Below, one piece after another: positions 11,216-23,170 of a DNA stretch of 64,000 bases. Position numbers and translations under genes: made by a program. Position 1 is the first letter of the stretch. Each line of letters starts with the position of its first letter. Source of the stretch: Epiperipatus broadwayi (taxonomy: Eukaryota; Onychophora; Udeonychophora; Euonychophora; Peripatidae). The stretch spans positions 62,001 through 126,000 of the forward strand of contig JAQFVV010006849.1 of assembly GCA_028023455.1 (NCBI GenBank), written 5' to 3'. The notes beneath the pieces were generated by a model, which was not told where the DNA came from, did not search any database, and worked only from the letters and a program-made list of their open reading frames with translations.

Positions 11216-12780
11216 GTTTTAAAAAAATACATTGTTTTGTAAAAATTTACTAGAAAAACAATGCATAAAGATAATTTTGTAAATAGTATGGCTAGTGATC
11301 TAAAATTATCAATTTTGTACTAAATATTCCCTGTATTATATTTAACTTTAATGAAGAATATTGACAATAAAAGATTAATCTGCCAGAAACATACCTTATT
11401 TGTTATGATTTATATGGGTGTCCTAGTAAAAAAGTGATTGGTTCACTCATTATTTGACAAACCTTCAGGGCTATATTCTATTTCACTGTTTTTTTATGAA
11501 ACTTGAAAATATCCTGGCTCTTCAGTGGATTTTTTAAAGAGTTTTTTATCTTTTATTTATTTATATCTCATAATGAAATTAAAAAAGCTAAATTCTCGCA
11601 ACATACGTAACCAAATAATTTAATTTTTTCACTGACATCACTCTAATTTATATCAAGATTTCCATCAATCAATAGTGCTTGAAAAGTTCTTGTTCAATTA
11701 GTTTTATTGTTGAAAGATTGTAGAGAAAACTAAATGATAATATGCTGCTCAATTTATATCTTATGAATTGATACTATCTACACATCATGATGTACTACAT
11801 CAATAAACCTTTGTACATCAAAATTAGATTTATCTCTTGAACCTAAGTCTTTAGCTTCATAATCAAAGAAACATGTCTTTTTTATTGCTATAATTTCTTT
11901 ATTTTAATTATATATTTAACAATTAATTTATATGTACTTTATAAAATCACTTTCACTAAATGTTTGGAAAAAATATTTTAAGCACATTTAAAAGAGAAAT
12001 AGCAAATATATAAAATCAATATCCTCTCAGTGTCAGCTATTTCCAGCTTGAACAATCAATAATTAGTAGATGCATAACCATAATGTTTTTAGCAGAGTCC
12101 CTGAGCCTCATTGTTCAAGACAAAAGCCAGAATCTGATGTCGAATGAGGATTAAAATTGCACTGCCATTTAGTCATCAGTAGATGGTGCAAAGATTAAAA
12201 ACCATGAGAATGTTTTTGTTTACAATGTAGTAATCTGAAAAGATCAAGTTATGATGCATTAGCTGAAGTAACAAGTTTGAGATTTTTGTTCTTTTTACTA
12301 AACGCAACATATTATACCAAATAAACTATAATGAGAATAAAATTAATTTGACATTTATTTCAGTTTTTAGCTAAAATCTGCATAATTTCTTCTGTTTGTG
12401 AATGTCCTAAATTTTTTATTTAATTTTTCAAACATATGTCTGATTTTATACATATTGTCTAAAATAATTATTATGAAAATAATCTACTCTTGAAAAATGT
12501 CATAATCAAATGGGAATTCGTTAATCACTTATAATAGCTAAATAGAAAAACAAATTAAAAGAGATACTTCCATATTTGTTTATATTGGGATTTTTTTCAT
12601 TAATATCACACCAAAGTATTTTATAAGATGTGAATTTGTATGTAAATTCTTTAAATTTTTTATTTGATTGTTGGTTTGGATTAATGTTTTCTAATATTGA
12701 CATTTTATTTTTAACCTATAAATTATAATTAAGTAATTTTCTTAAGAATCTAAGATCAATTAGTATATGTCAGCAACATA
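11216..12780. other. AT-rich non-coding stretch
   Basis: Nothing recognised on either strand. Open frames are short and of low complexity. Confidence 0.35.
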
Positions 12781-12784
12781 TTAT

Positions 12785-13480
12785 TATTATTAGAATATAC
12801 GGGAAATGTTGTTCAAGTTATCAGATGAAAGTAGGACTAAAGTAATGTTTAATCGATTTTTTCTTAAAATATGAAAATAAAGATTGATTATGATGAGTTA
12901 GAAGAAATTAACAGCTACACATACCTTGGTCAGATTATTAATACAGATGGAAATATAATGGATGAAATTAATCATAGAATTAAACTTAGTTGGAGTGCTT
13001 TTGGTAGAAATAACTTGATACTAAAAGGAAATATGCCTATGTGTTTGAAAAAGACTTTTAATAAATGTGTTATGGATCTGAGACTTGGACACTTAATAGA
13101 AGAGCTATACAGAGACTTCAGACTACTCAAAGAAGTATGGAGAGGTGCATGTTAGGACTAACAAGAAGAGATCGAAAACATAATATATGGGTAAAAAAAC
13201 AAACAGGTGTTACTGACCTCATTGAAAAAATTAAAAGACTGAAATGGAGCTGGGTTGGACATATTTCTAGAAGATAGTTTATGGACAACTGAAATCTTAA
13301 ACTGGATTCCAAGAGATTGTAAAAGACCCAAAAAGAGACTACATGTGAGATGGATGGATGAAAAAAAAGTGTGCAGGAATGATGTGGAGAAGCTAAAGAT
13401 TGGAAAAGATGGATTGAACTGGGAGAGATCATCCTGCAGTGAATTGATAATGATGTATATCATTTCATAAAGTCATTTTT
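12785..13480 (+). mobile_element. RTE-like LINE, reverse transcriptase C-terminal fragment
   Basis: Three overlapping frames read through one ancestral protein. The first (12871-13155) has YLGQIINTDGN and IKLSWSAFGR. The second (13065-13277) has YGSETWTLNRRA, MERCMLGLTRRDRKHN and LKWSWVGHISRR. The third (13255-13470) has LNWIPRDCKRPKKR and RWMDE. This order is typical of the region downstream of the catalytic core in RTE-type non-LTR retrotransposons. The switches between frames show two or more frameshifts. Upstream catalytic motifs are missing, as expected of a 5'-truncated copy. It is the best preserved of four such remnants in the window (also 5145, 29262 and, on the minus strand, 36350). 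Confidence 0.8.
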
Positions 13481-13659
13481 AAAATTCTTATGTCATGTTT
13501 GACATTTTGTCATAAAATTCAACAATGTATTTTTAAACACATTTAACTTAGAAATTTTATTTACTTGTTTAATTTGGTCAAATTTTATATTACAATGTAA
13601 TATTATAGGGTTATTCAACATTTGTTTTTTTTTGTTTTTTTTTTTTGGGGGGGGGGGTC

Positions 13660-14330
13660 AAATTGTGCTGATATGGTTTAATAAATTTTCAGTCAGGCAC
13701 AATAGATGGCAGTATATATGTTTAAAATATGCTTTCATTGAATTTTAGGATATTCATTAAAAGCCATTCAAATGAAAACAAAAATAAAGAATGAAATTTT
13801 AATTACTTTTGATTGTTTAATTAAAACTTGCTTTTTTTAAAAACCATTGCCCCATAAACACAAAAATCTTGTAAACAAATTTTAATGCATACAAATTTAA
13901 CTTTAAATACTGAAAATATTAGTAAAAATGTTTAAGGTTTTAGTTTTTCAATTTTAATATGAATAGATACAAAAAGTGTGTTGCAAAATATCTGAATATT
14001 AAAAAATAGTATCCATATATAAAAAATATTTTTTAAAAAATGCTTTTATGCATTAAAAAACAAAAACTATATATTTTTTCAACCACAGTTATGGTTATTA
14101 TGTAACTTGAAACAAAAGCTTGGGACATCCACATAAATTAATTCAATCATTATCTTTCAATCTAATGATATATGCTCTAGGTTTTTTGTTCAAGTTGCAT
14201 ATAACACCATTATTATAGTTGAATGAAAAAATATTTTTTGGTTTTTAATGCATTATTCATCAAAATAAATGTTTTTGTAAAATATTTTATATATATATAC
14301 TTTTTCTTACTTCTGATGTTAGCTAAAACA
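13660..14330. repeat. Dispersed repeat, copy 1 (second copy at 18600-19230)
   Basis: Landmarks occur in the same order and spacing in both places: a G-run (here before the repeat), aaaacttgctttt, cataaacacaaaaatcttgtaaac, then a caaccacagtt or caatcacagtt block, then a TA-rich run. No coding signal is seen. Confidence 0.5.
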
Positions 14331-14569
14331 CTGAATACATATTTAAGAATATTACCTTCTTTATTGATTTGATTGCTACTAACATTCAAATAAATCACTA
14401 AGCTTTCTCATTATGCCATTTTCCTTTACTCGAGTTAGTTCAAGACTTTATTCTCACGAGTCTCTCGTCATTGGCCACATCTCTGCATTGACTGTGACAA
14501 TGAAATTGTGTTTGTGCAATGACATTTTCATTCTTTAATTATATCATGGCAATTCTGACTCTAAATCTT

Positions 14570-14970
14570 GTTACTTTTCCTATTTCTTTGTTTCCACAAG
14601 GGTTAGAATGATTATTGCTTTGAGTGGTTAACTCTAATCTTTTTTTCTTTGTTTTTCTATTTCTTTTTCTTCTGGAGTTAAAATGATAATAATAGTTTAG
14701 AGTGATTGATTAATTGTATTTTCTGTTTCTATCTTTTTTTTTTTTTAATTTTCTTCTGGAATTAAAATGATCATAATTGTTTTGAGTGGCTAATTAATGT
14801 TTTGTTCAATTTCTATTTTTTTGTTGTTGTGGAATTAGAATGATTATACCTACTTTGAATAACTTACTCTAATATTTTTTTCTTTCTTTCTTATCTTCAT
14901 TGTTTTGTTTTTCTAGTTCTTTATTTTCTTCTGGAATTAGAATGATCATAATTGTTTTAAGTGATTGACA
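14570..14970. repeat. Degenerate minisatellite, about five units
   Basis: The block ggaattaaaatgatcataat with small changes recurs at about 14600, 14673, 14757, 14831 and 14934, each followed by tttgagtg-like sequence and a T-rich filler. Unit length varies from about 73 to 103 bp. Confidence 0.6.
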
Positions 14971-15646
14971 ATCATGATGATGATATCTATAGTTGAAACC
15001 ATAAAAGTTTCAATATACTTTCATATCAAAAAACAGTAGGGAACATCTAGTTTGACAATGAAATCTGTATAAATATTAGGTGGTTTTACGGGAAAGACGA
15101 TCCACTAATATTTGATAAATATAATCAAAGAGTAATTAGATTATGTAATAATTATTACAAAAATACTTTTAAAAAACATTACACAATAACAACTCATTAA
15201 ATATACTAAATTTATAAGCAATACTTAATTTTTCATCATATAAGTTTTACCCATGTCTAATTGGTTGCACCACCCCATCACTCTGGATCTAAAGATCTAT
15301 GGTTGGTGGTTTAGTTATATCATTTCCGGTATTCAACCTTTTTTCAAATTCCTGAACAATAAACTATGTATTTATTTAATGACTGTATTAATTTAAAATA
15401 TTTCCAAAATTCATTGATCTCGAGAGTATCATAATCTATAATATCATACTGTCTTAAATAATAAAATTAGTTTGTGCTCTTAATATTTTGTAAGTCATGT
15501 AGTGAAAATCCTAAATGCTTATTATCAGATTTAGAGATAGTAGTTGTATATTGTTTGTTTTTAGATGTATTTTTTCAGTTTTCTTATAAATTCCCCATAT
15601 CAAGAAAAAAAAAAAAGCATATTTTCAAATTTTTTTGGTTTTCATG
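14971..15646. other. Non-coding AT-rich stretch
   Basis: No gene, RNA or repeat recognised. Confidence 0.3.
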
Positions 15647-15763
15647 ATAGTGTAATGAATAAACAGAGCAAAACTCTCCATACAGTATTGCCACCTGTGC
15701 TAAACAGAGTAATCAATGGATGCCAGAAGGCTTGTGCATAAAATCCCTATCTAATGCCTACTC

Positions 15764-15822
15764 ATCCAATATCCCCAGACTAGTTTCTGGCTTGTGGCTT
15801 TCGTCAGTGAGGAGCTTTGGAT
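15764..15822 (-). ncRNA. Hammerhead ribozyme, family 2, left arm
   Basis: On the minus strand CTGACGA (15801-15807) is followed by a stem II whose second pair is an A-C mismatch, then GAAAC and a GTC triplet. It is otherwise the mirror of the right-arm ribozyme at 15842-15900. Confidence 0.55.
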
Positions 15823-15841
15823 CTAGATGCAGTGCTCTCAG

Positions 15842-15900
15842 ATCCAAAGCTCCTCACTGACGAAGGCCACAAGCCAGAAACTAGTCTGGGGATATTGGAT
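15842..15900 (+). ncRNA. Hammerhead ribozyme, family 2, right arm
   Basis: The core CTGACGA is at 15857-15863; the seventh core position is not fixed in hammerheads. Stem II is GGC (15865-15867) with GCC (15873-15875) around a CACAA loop, closed by an A-A mismatch next to the core. GAAA is at 15877-15880. Stem III is minimal (ACTAGT, 15880-15885). The GTC triplet at 15884-15886 gives predicted cleavage after C15886. Stem I is TCCTCA (15851-15856) with TGGGGA (15887-15892), then an internal loop, then AA/TT and ATCC (15842-15845) with GGAT (15897-15900). Such short stem III type I forms are known in animal retroelements and may act as dimers. Confidence 0.7.
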
Positions 15901-16084
15901 GAGTAGGCATTAGATAGGGATTTTATGCACAAGCCTTCTGGCATCCATTGATTACTCTGTTTAGCACAGGTGGCAATACTGTATGGAGAGTTTTACTCTG
16001 TTTATCAACAATTAATGTGCTAGTATAGGAAATGTGATCATGTGATGCTTAATAGTGTAATGAAATTTGTTGAGTTGGCAACAT

Positions 16085-16600
16085 GATCATGGAAATTCAA
16101 ATGTTGATACTTCTAACTCATCTGAAGGGCAAAGTTGTCTATGAAATGCATGAGTAGTGAGAGAGGATGGACTAACTTTATATACTGAAGGATAGTTACA
16201 ATATAGTAATCTTGAGATTAGGGATACTCTGACAAAAAAAACCCAAAATTTTGAAAATATAGTTTTGCAACACAATAGCTGTTCATCCATTTTTGCATTT
16301 GAGTTAAATGAGGATATAAACTAATCACTAACTTGCACAAAATTGGTATAGTGAAAGTTATCAAGTTGTTAACTGAAAATCAAATGTTGATATCTCTAGC
16401 TCACTCGAAGAGTAAAGATTTTTTTCAAAATATTTGCATAGTGAGAGAAGACGATCTATTTTTTGAGCTTGTCTGTCATTGAAAAATGATGAAGTTGGGA
16501 TAAAGGATCCACTGGCAAAAACAAAAAAAAAATGGAAAATATATACTTTCAGTTTCTATAAAATATTGAAAATGGATAGAAACCAGTATTGCCTATAAGC
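16085..16600. repeat. Two-unit tandem repeat of about 290 bp
   Basis: The block caaatgttgatacttctaactca at about 16098 returns as caaatgttgatatctctagctca at about 16381. It is followed in both units by gaag-g-aaag, gcat-agt-gagaga and a later caaaattttgaaaatat or aaaatggaaaatatat block. No gene is seen. Confidence 0.5.
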
Positions 16601-17249
16601 AGTTTGAACAAATCATATTAACAAACATTATGCTTGTAACTGAAAACCATTTATTATTAATGTTATCTATATCTAGGCCCATTAAAAACTGTTGTGAAAA
16701 AATTTTATCTTCAGCTATAGACATAAATGTATTTTCAAAATAAACCAGTTTAAAGCTTCGGCTTATAAATTTCATTGGATAAATAAATAATCTTCTAAAA
16801 GTGTCTAACATTCAGAAATGCAGAACAATTAATTTATTTGACAGAAAACTCCGTAACATAAAAATTTGAATGGCAGTAAAGAAGTATCATAGTATAAACA
16901 AAACTTACAGGCTGGTATCCCAGAATTCATTTCTCTAATCTTTTTATAAAATACAATCAATAATGTTCTAGAAATGGAAGTCAAGAAAATAATCTGTGAT
17001 GAAACTGCTATGACTTCACAAGAAATTCTTACTGCAAATTCTAAATTCTCTTAATAATAATGTGGACGTTTAGAAATTATTTTTCAAGATTTGAACAGGA
17101 CATTATGTCCAATTCTTCATTTAATAACTTATACAAACATGTTATTATAAATATAGGTTTCAGCAAAATAATCTGAAATCATCCTATTCCATAACATTTA
17201 GAACTAATTAAGAAACATAGTCTAACTTATTCTTCTTATCAATTGAAAA

Positions 17250-17520
17250 TTACAACAAAATAATTTTAAAAATATCCTCCATACAAAGCTGACTGATACA
17301 ACATTATTTGATGCAAAAGCTTCAAAATTAGATTCCTTAACAATATCATACACTATTAGAGGATAATGTTCTGTTTGGAACAAAAGTGTCACTCTGAACT
17401 TCTGAATGCATAAGTAAATATTAACATGAGAAATATTACTGGAATATTCAAGTTTATCTTCTTATACTGGTTTATCGCATACTCCTTTAATCAGATATCA
17501 AAAGACAATTTAATTTACAG
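17250..17520 (+). mobile_element. Old LINE remnant in zinc-finger 3' flank
   Basis: A plus-strand frame interrupted by stops gives AKLTDTTLFDAKASKLDSLTIS, then CSVWNKS, then NMRNITGIFK. This resembles a block found in some non-LTR elements in which a Y-x-x-PVW motif precedes MR-x-ITG. Matching decayed sequence lies at 51280-51560 beside the third zinc-finger copy, so it was present before the duplications. Confidence 0.45.
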
Positions 17521-18599
17521 ATGATATATTTAAAGTTATTAATGAGATCAGATTTATTACAAACTAATACATCAACCTTTTAATGTTCAACCAATATCCT
17601 GAAGAATTATAAGAAATAGGCTTTTTGTGGCATTCCAAATAAATCTAGATACATGTATAGATAACTGGATTTGACCTTTCTAGAAACTACTGGGGTTCAA
17701 CAACAAATATTCAGAACAACTAATGGTTACTATGCTTACCTATTCCAGAAATATTTAACATGTGAGTGATGTATTTGTGGGTAAACACAACCCCTGATCC
17801 ATGCAATTAATGACTGGAAAATTTATACCTACAGTGGCAGAATTGAATGGTTAAATAAAACTACTAGAAAATGTCTCCTAGTTACAATTACACAAATTCC
17901 TTTACAATATTTGTTAATAGATGTCTAAAACAATCACACATGTAAATATGTAATTATTTTATTATTACATACAAATGAAAATCAGTGTCTACTGTTGATT
18001 CTATAGGAAGTGTATGTTTACATAGAACTAGCAGTGGGTAGTCTCATTACAGTTATTAAATCACTTACATTGTGTAAATGGAGTTGGAAGTAAGATGCAA
18101 CCAAATACTTATTACCAATCAATCACAATTTGCTTTTGATCCTTATTCCATAGATTAAGAAGTGGGTACAATTTAGTTTAATGCATAAGATGTGCCACTT
18201 AGCAGATAATTAATAATGGTATATGAGAAGTATTTTTTAAAAACCAAATGTAACAATAACTGATACAGCAACAGAAGAGTATTGATTTTTTTAATGTATC
18301 AAATATATAATTTCCAAAAATAATATAATTTTAAAAAAGTACAGACAACGTTGTTTATTTAAACACTTTTATTTACCTTAGAAATTCAGTTGTTTATTTG
18401 TAATAGATTTTTAACTTTTTCACTGATCGGCAGCCATATTGGATTTTGGGAAACTTTGACTTAACATACTTCTATTAAATGGATTACATTGGAATTTTGT
18501 ACATATATTGGGTATGACAATGCAATATTCCAGTTATACAACTTATCACTATTGGTGGACTGAATTTCAAAGTAGGTTGATATCAGTTCAAGTTTAGGA

Positions 18600-19230
18600 G
18601 TGATGTGTAGTACTTGGTGATATATTTTTTTCAAAATGTTTTTATTAAATTACATGATTAATTCACTAAAAAGCATTTACATTTAAAGTAGAAAAACAAA
18701 TGAAGGATGAAATCTTAATTTTTCTTGATTCTTCAACTAAAACTTGCTTTTTCTAAATACTGCCTTCATAAACACAAAAATCTTGTAAACAATTTGTAAT
18801 GTGCTTGAATTTCATTTCAAATACTAGAAATATAGTGACATTTTTAACATTCTTATTTTTTTAATTTGAATATGAAAAATTACAAAATGTCCATTGCTAA
18901 ATATTCCAATTACTAATAAATAAATAATATAAAAAATATTTTATAAGAAACACTTTTATTAAATTTGATGAGTAATATACTAAAAACAAAAAAAAAATTT
19001 CCTTCAATCACAGTTTTGATTATTATGTACCTTTAAATAAGGGGGGGGGGGTATCCATAAAGTGATTAAATTCCCATGCTTTTATTTCAATTTATATATA
19101 ACAACCAAAATTGTGGTTAAAGATAAAAATTGTTTTTGCCTTTTTAGTGTATTACTCAAAATAAATAAAAGCATTTTTTTTATAAAACATTATATATATA
19201 TTATTTATTACTTCCAATATATAAGCACAA
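18600..19230. repeat. Dispersed repeat, copy 2 (first copy at 13660-14330)
   Basis: It shares an ordered series of blocks with 13660-14330, including aaaacttgctttt, cataaacacaaaaatcttgtaaac and caatcacagtt. A ten-base G-run lies at its end near 19042. No gene is seen. Confidence 0.5.
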
Positions 19231-19382
19231 TAACTGGTGGTTTTCAAATGAATTTAATTTTGTTCATAGGTAAAATGTTTTTGATTGACACAGATAAATG
19301 AATATAAAAAGGATTTCAAAGGAATTACTAGAACGATTCAAGAATTCATAATTATAAAGCAAAAGTTGGGAATCTTAAGATA

Positions 19383-20245
19383 ATTGAATCAAGATTTTGA
19401 GAGTGACGCAACCATTGAAATGACTATTTTCATGAATGTCTAAATCACTTTTGCCTGTGGCTATGTATTCACATACACAACAATTAAATTCATCATTACA
19501 ACAATAAGATTCTTTTATAAGTTTTTGAAGCTTTAATATTTGTGTCTGTGCATTATGTCACTTGTATTGAAATATTCCTTTTGAATTGCTGTTTTCAAAT
19601 TTGTGTGACTTGTATTTATTTGAAATTGTTAATTTAGATGAATTGTGATGAAAACATTTTTCAACTCTATGAACTTTTTCATGCGCTTTTTCAACGAAGA
19701 CTTTTTTCCAGTATGAATTTTTTCATGTCTTTTTTAAATTACTTCTCCAATATGTCTTGTATTCACATAAAGGACAATAGAATGATTTTACTCCTGTATG
19801 AATGTATTCATGTTTTCTTAAACTACTTTTATCATAAGTTTTCTATTTACATAAAATACAACAAAGAGGCTTTTCTCCTGTATGGAGTTTTTCATGTATT
19901 TTTAAACTCCTTTTATGATTAGCTTTATATTCACATAGAGGGCAAGAAAAAGGTTTTTCCTCTCCATGAATTGCTTCATGTATTTTTAAACTACTTTTAT
20001 CATAAGTCTTGTATTCACATAAAGTGCAAAAAAAAAAGAAGATATTCTCCTATATAAATGTTTACACGTCTTTTCTATTAGATGTCTTATATTCACATAA
20101 ATTACTATAAAATAACTTTTTTTCCTTTATAAATGTTTTCATATAATTTTGGATTATTTTTATGATTAAATTTATATTCCTTCAAAGTGCAACATTTTTC
20201 CATGCTTTGTTTTTCTATACCATTATTTCCCATTTCAAATAATCT
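19383..20245 (-). pseudogene. C2H2 zinc-finger pseudogene (copy I)
   Basis: On the minus strand the reading starts with decayed fingers (20245-20050) and continues through recognisable ones, including FCTLCEYKTYDKSSLKIH and FSCPLCEYKANHKRSLKIH. It ends with a final finger EFNCCVCEYIATGKSDLDIHENSHF and the tail VTLKILIQL, shared with the two other copies. An in-frame TAG interrupts a finger at 19843-19845, and the frame shifts again near 19690-19740. The two degenerate fingers before the last one are also present, so it is a true paralogue of the genes at 23171 and 52576. It is not expected to make a full protein. Confidence 0.8.
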
Positions 20246-21599
20246 TGATATTGATATAATAAAACAATGATTTTTTTTAAAAAAAAAACAATAGTAGTTG
20301 ATTCAATAAAATTTTAATCTTTCTTTTTTTTTTTAGCATTTGTTTTTTTTAATATCTTTTCACGTAAATGATTCAATCAAGTTTATTTTTTAGCTTTAAA
20401 ATTGAAATGATAGAATAAATTATATTAGAAAAGTAGCAAGCAATGTAAAACTATATATATGACTTTTAAATATTAGTTTTTGATAATAGTACTTCATTGT
20501 CTGGTAATATCAATGTGCTATCAGAAATAGAATTTCTTTTTCACACAGATGATCTTCAAAGATCTTAATAATTTCACTTATAACCATTTGAAATAAATTA
20601 GCATTATTAATTTTTTTATAATAAAATAAGATTGAAAAAACTTGCCAAATTAAAAACTCATTTTTATCAATATTTTTCATTGTTAAATATATTTTAATTA
20701 ATGATATTGTATATAAGAATTAATTAATAGTTGATAATTATAATAAGTAGCAATTTTAGATGAACATATGATTTATTAAACAGTTATTTTAAAAATCCTT
20801 TCAATACTGAGACTATTTCATTTATCAATTAGATAATCCAGTAATAAATATCAACTTCTAAAATAAATCATTCCATTAAAAAAAAAATCATAAAGAAATT
20901 GATGTACATCAACCTGCATTTATATTAATTTAGCCCAGTAGTTATCAATATGTAAAACTTTATATTTTTACTATTAGCCATCATAATATCTGTAGCTTTT
21001 AATTATATGATATTCGTTATTGTGATTGTTGTTTATTGCAGCTAATATAATTATTAAATAACAATAATTATCGTTGTTTAATTTCCTGTTTTATAAACAG
21101 CTTAAGTTAGTAGTTAAAAGATAAATGGATGTTTCTGATAATAATTAGAATAATTTCCTCAGGCATAAAACTGAAGACATCCAATTGATGGATTTTTTTC
21201 AAAAATATAAAAGCAATTAACTGATTTTATGAACAATATAATCCCAATGATATATCTTGGCTTATCAAGATACATTTTGAAACTACAAAAGTATTTTTTT
21301 AAAAACATGATGTCCTGAACCTACATAGGAAAAAAAAGAAACTGAATATTAAAATGTTACAATACATAAACAAATTGTATGCAGCAATTACATAAAGTAG
21401 AACATTGGCTAATGTAACATTATATTAATAAATTAACATTAAACAGTTCTTAAGAACTAAGATTACAAAAAGCACTGATTTAAGGGAACTTTCATAAGTG
21501 ATGCTCTTCAAGAGAACTCAACCCAATCTCAGCAAAAGTAACAAAACTAAGTTACTGGCTTAAAGTGAAGAGTGCCTGGTTTTTAAATCTTTACACATG

Positions 21600-22030
21600 A
21601 AGCTTGTATCCTGCTCATCCCTCTTCTATGTATTTAAATGGATAAGGTCCTAAACATGAGAGATTAGAATGACTTGAGGTCAACATGAGCATGGCAATAG
21701 TATTGGCATCAATATGGGATTTGAGCTTTCATCATCAGATTTTCAACGATGTGGATGGCTGAAGGGTTGGAGTAGATTGAAGCCTGTCCATTAAAGTGTG
21801 AAGATTTGCTATCTTAATATAAACTGAGCACTGATTATATATATATGTGTGGGAGATGATAATCTGGACCAACTGATGAGTGCTAGTTTAGCACAAAATA
21901 CATATATTGGTGATTATTTATCTTTTCTACATGTGTGTAGTCATGTGTATCAATTGTATGAGATAGTGTGGATAGTTGAAGGGTGCTTGAAAGTCTGAGT
22001 CAAATCCCCCATATTTACTGACACATTCAA
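21600..22030 (+). mobile_element. Family 1 element, single diverged copy (D)
   Basis: Order matches the array at 9999-11215: the atgtatttaa-tgga block (21629), the aggtcaacatg block (21675), catcatcagattttca (21730), the gcctgtccattaaagt block (21783), the hammerhead (21859-21917), and a tRNA-like 3' stretch ending with agtctgagtcaaatcccc (21992-22009). It is one unit long, with no inverted partner seen. Confidence 0.65.
21859..21917 (+). ncRNA. Hammerhead, family 1 copy D (one core change)
   Basis: CTGATGA (21873-21879) is followed by the best stem II of the family, GTGCT (21880-21884) with AGCAC (21890-21894) and an AGTTT loop. After it, AAAA replaces GAAA (21895-21898), a single G-to-A change at an invariant position. 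Stem I is ACCAA/TTGGT plus ATAATC/GATTAT. The fold is kept but the ribozyme is probably inactive. Confidence 0.65.
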
Positions 22031-23170
22031 ATCAATCTTTTTACAATGGCTTCTCATCTTTTCATATATTCTCCATCATACAACAAAAAGCAAATTGTCT
22101 CATAGATAATATATGAAAGGTTACCATGTAGATCAGATATACTGCTAACTAAAGGCATAGCTTTACCAACTAAGATACATCTATCTTTTCTGCTTATTCA
22201 ACCAAATTCCTGTCAAGCAATTATAGAATTATATCAAAAGAGATGGACTTCTTGTAACATTCCAAATAAATATCATTCCAGATCTAAACAGATAACTGGA
22301 ATTGATCTTTTCAGATGTTACTCAAATTTCACTAACATATTCATAATTACCAATGGTTACTATTTGTATCTGCTTTGGAAATGAAATATTAACCATTTAT
22401 TAATGTAGTTATGAATAAACCAAAATTATCAATTAATGTTCAATCAAATTTACGTGTGCATTGCCAAATTTAAAGATGAAATAAAACCATTAGTGAATTT
22501 ATCTCATAGTGGGCATCTCTACAGATTTCAGTATCCATACAATTAAAGTTAAAAACTGTTTAATTATTGGGTAGACTAGTGTACTTTCTTATTCATTTAT
22601 AAGCAATTAATAAAATCAGTTGCATATAATTTAGGAGATGCAACTAAATATTAATTGACAACTAGCTGCAATTTATCTACTTTTGGTCGAATTTCATAAA
22701 ATAGTCAATTCCACTATTGATATTCCAAAAGATACATCATTGTCTCTGTTGTAGTTAGAACTGTGATATCTCTCCATCAATTCTGAAGGCTGCATTGTTC
22801 AGACTTGTTAAACCTGGTATAAATTTAGTACTTATGATTTGCCCTTTAGCAGATATTTAAAAATGATGTGGGATCTATTTTTTAAAAAATATATATATGT
22901 CAAATAAAAGTATTTCCAAGATGCAAAAATAAAGTAACAATTTAAAAAAAGAGCCATTATAACCATGCAATAATTTCATATTATTTTATTATTTGAATTC
23001 TATAAATATAATAACAATTGGTTTACAATAAAGTTTTCTTTTAGTTTTGTTGATAAATAAAAGTAACAATTTTATACCTGTACATAGATAAATAGATTTT
23101 ACAGTGGTTCAGAGAGTAAAATTCTGAAATGATTCCACAATTCATTCTCATGATGAAAAAGTTAGGATTC

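Larger units (their letters stand above)
15647..16064 (+). mobile_element. Family 2 foldback hammerhead element, 13-bp target duplication
   Basis: Identical 13-mers ATAGTGTAATGAA lie at 15647-15659 and 16052-16064. Between them are two arms of about 170 bp in inverted orientation, nearly identical, meeting near 15830. The right arm is longer and carries an extra 3' segment ending in gatcatgtgatg. This tail also marks the ends of other family copies. Both arms encode a hammerhead-like fold. No protein is encoded. The copy looks young because its arms have few differences. Confidence 0.8.
16900..21500 (-). repeat. Segmental copy I of a zinc-finger locus
   Basis: The zinc-finger pseudogene at 19383-20245 and its flanks match copies II (about 22100-25750) and III (about 50900-55300). 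On the 3' side, the blocks around 17260-17700 match those around 22130-22340 and 51290-51700. On the 5' side, blocks around 20960-21340 match 25130-25560 and 54840-55080. Boundaries are approximate because the copies are old. Confidence 0.5.

Noticed and set aside
14570-14970. Regularly spaced repeats considered as a CRISPR array
   Set aside because: Spacing is irregular, the repeats are diverged, the spacers are low-complexity T-rich, and the DNA is eukaryotic.
21728-21745. TCATCAG upstream of the family 1 ribozyme (also 10863 and 56694)
   Set aside because: On the minus strand CTGATGA is not followed by a stem II and GAAA at a workable distance, so these are chance or unrelated matches.
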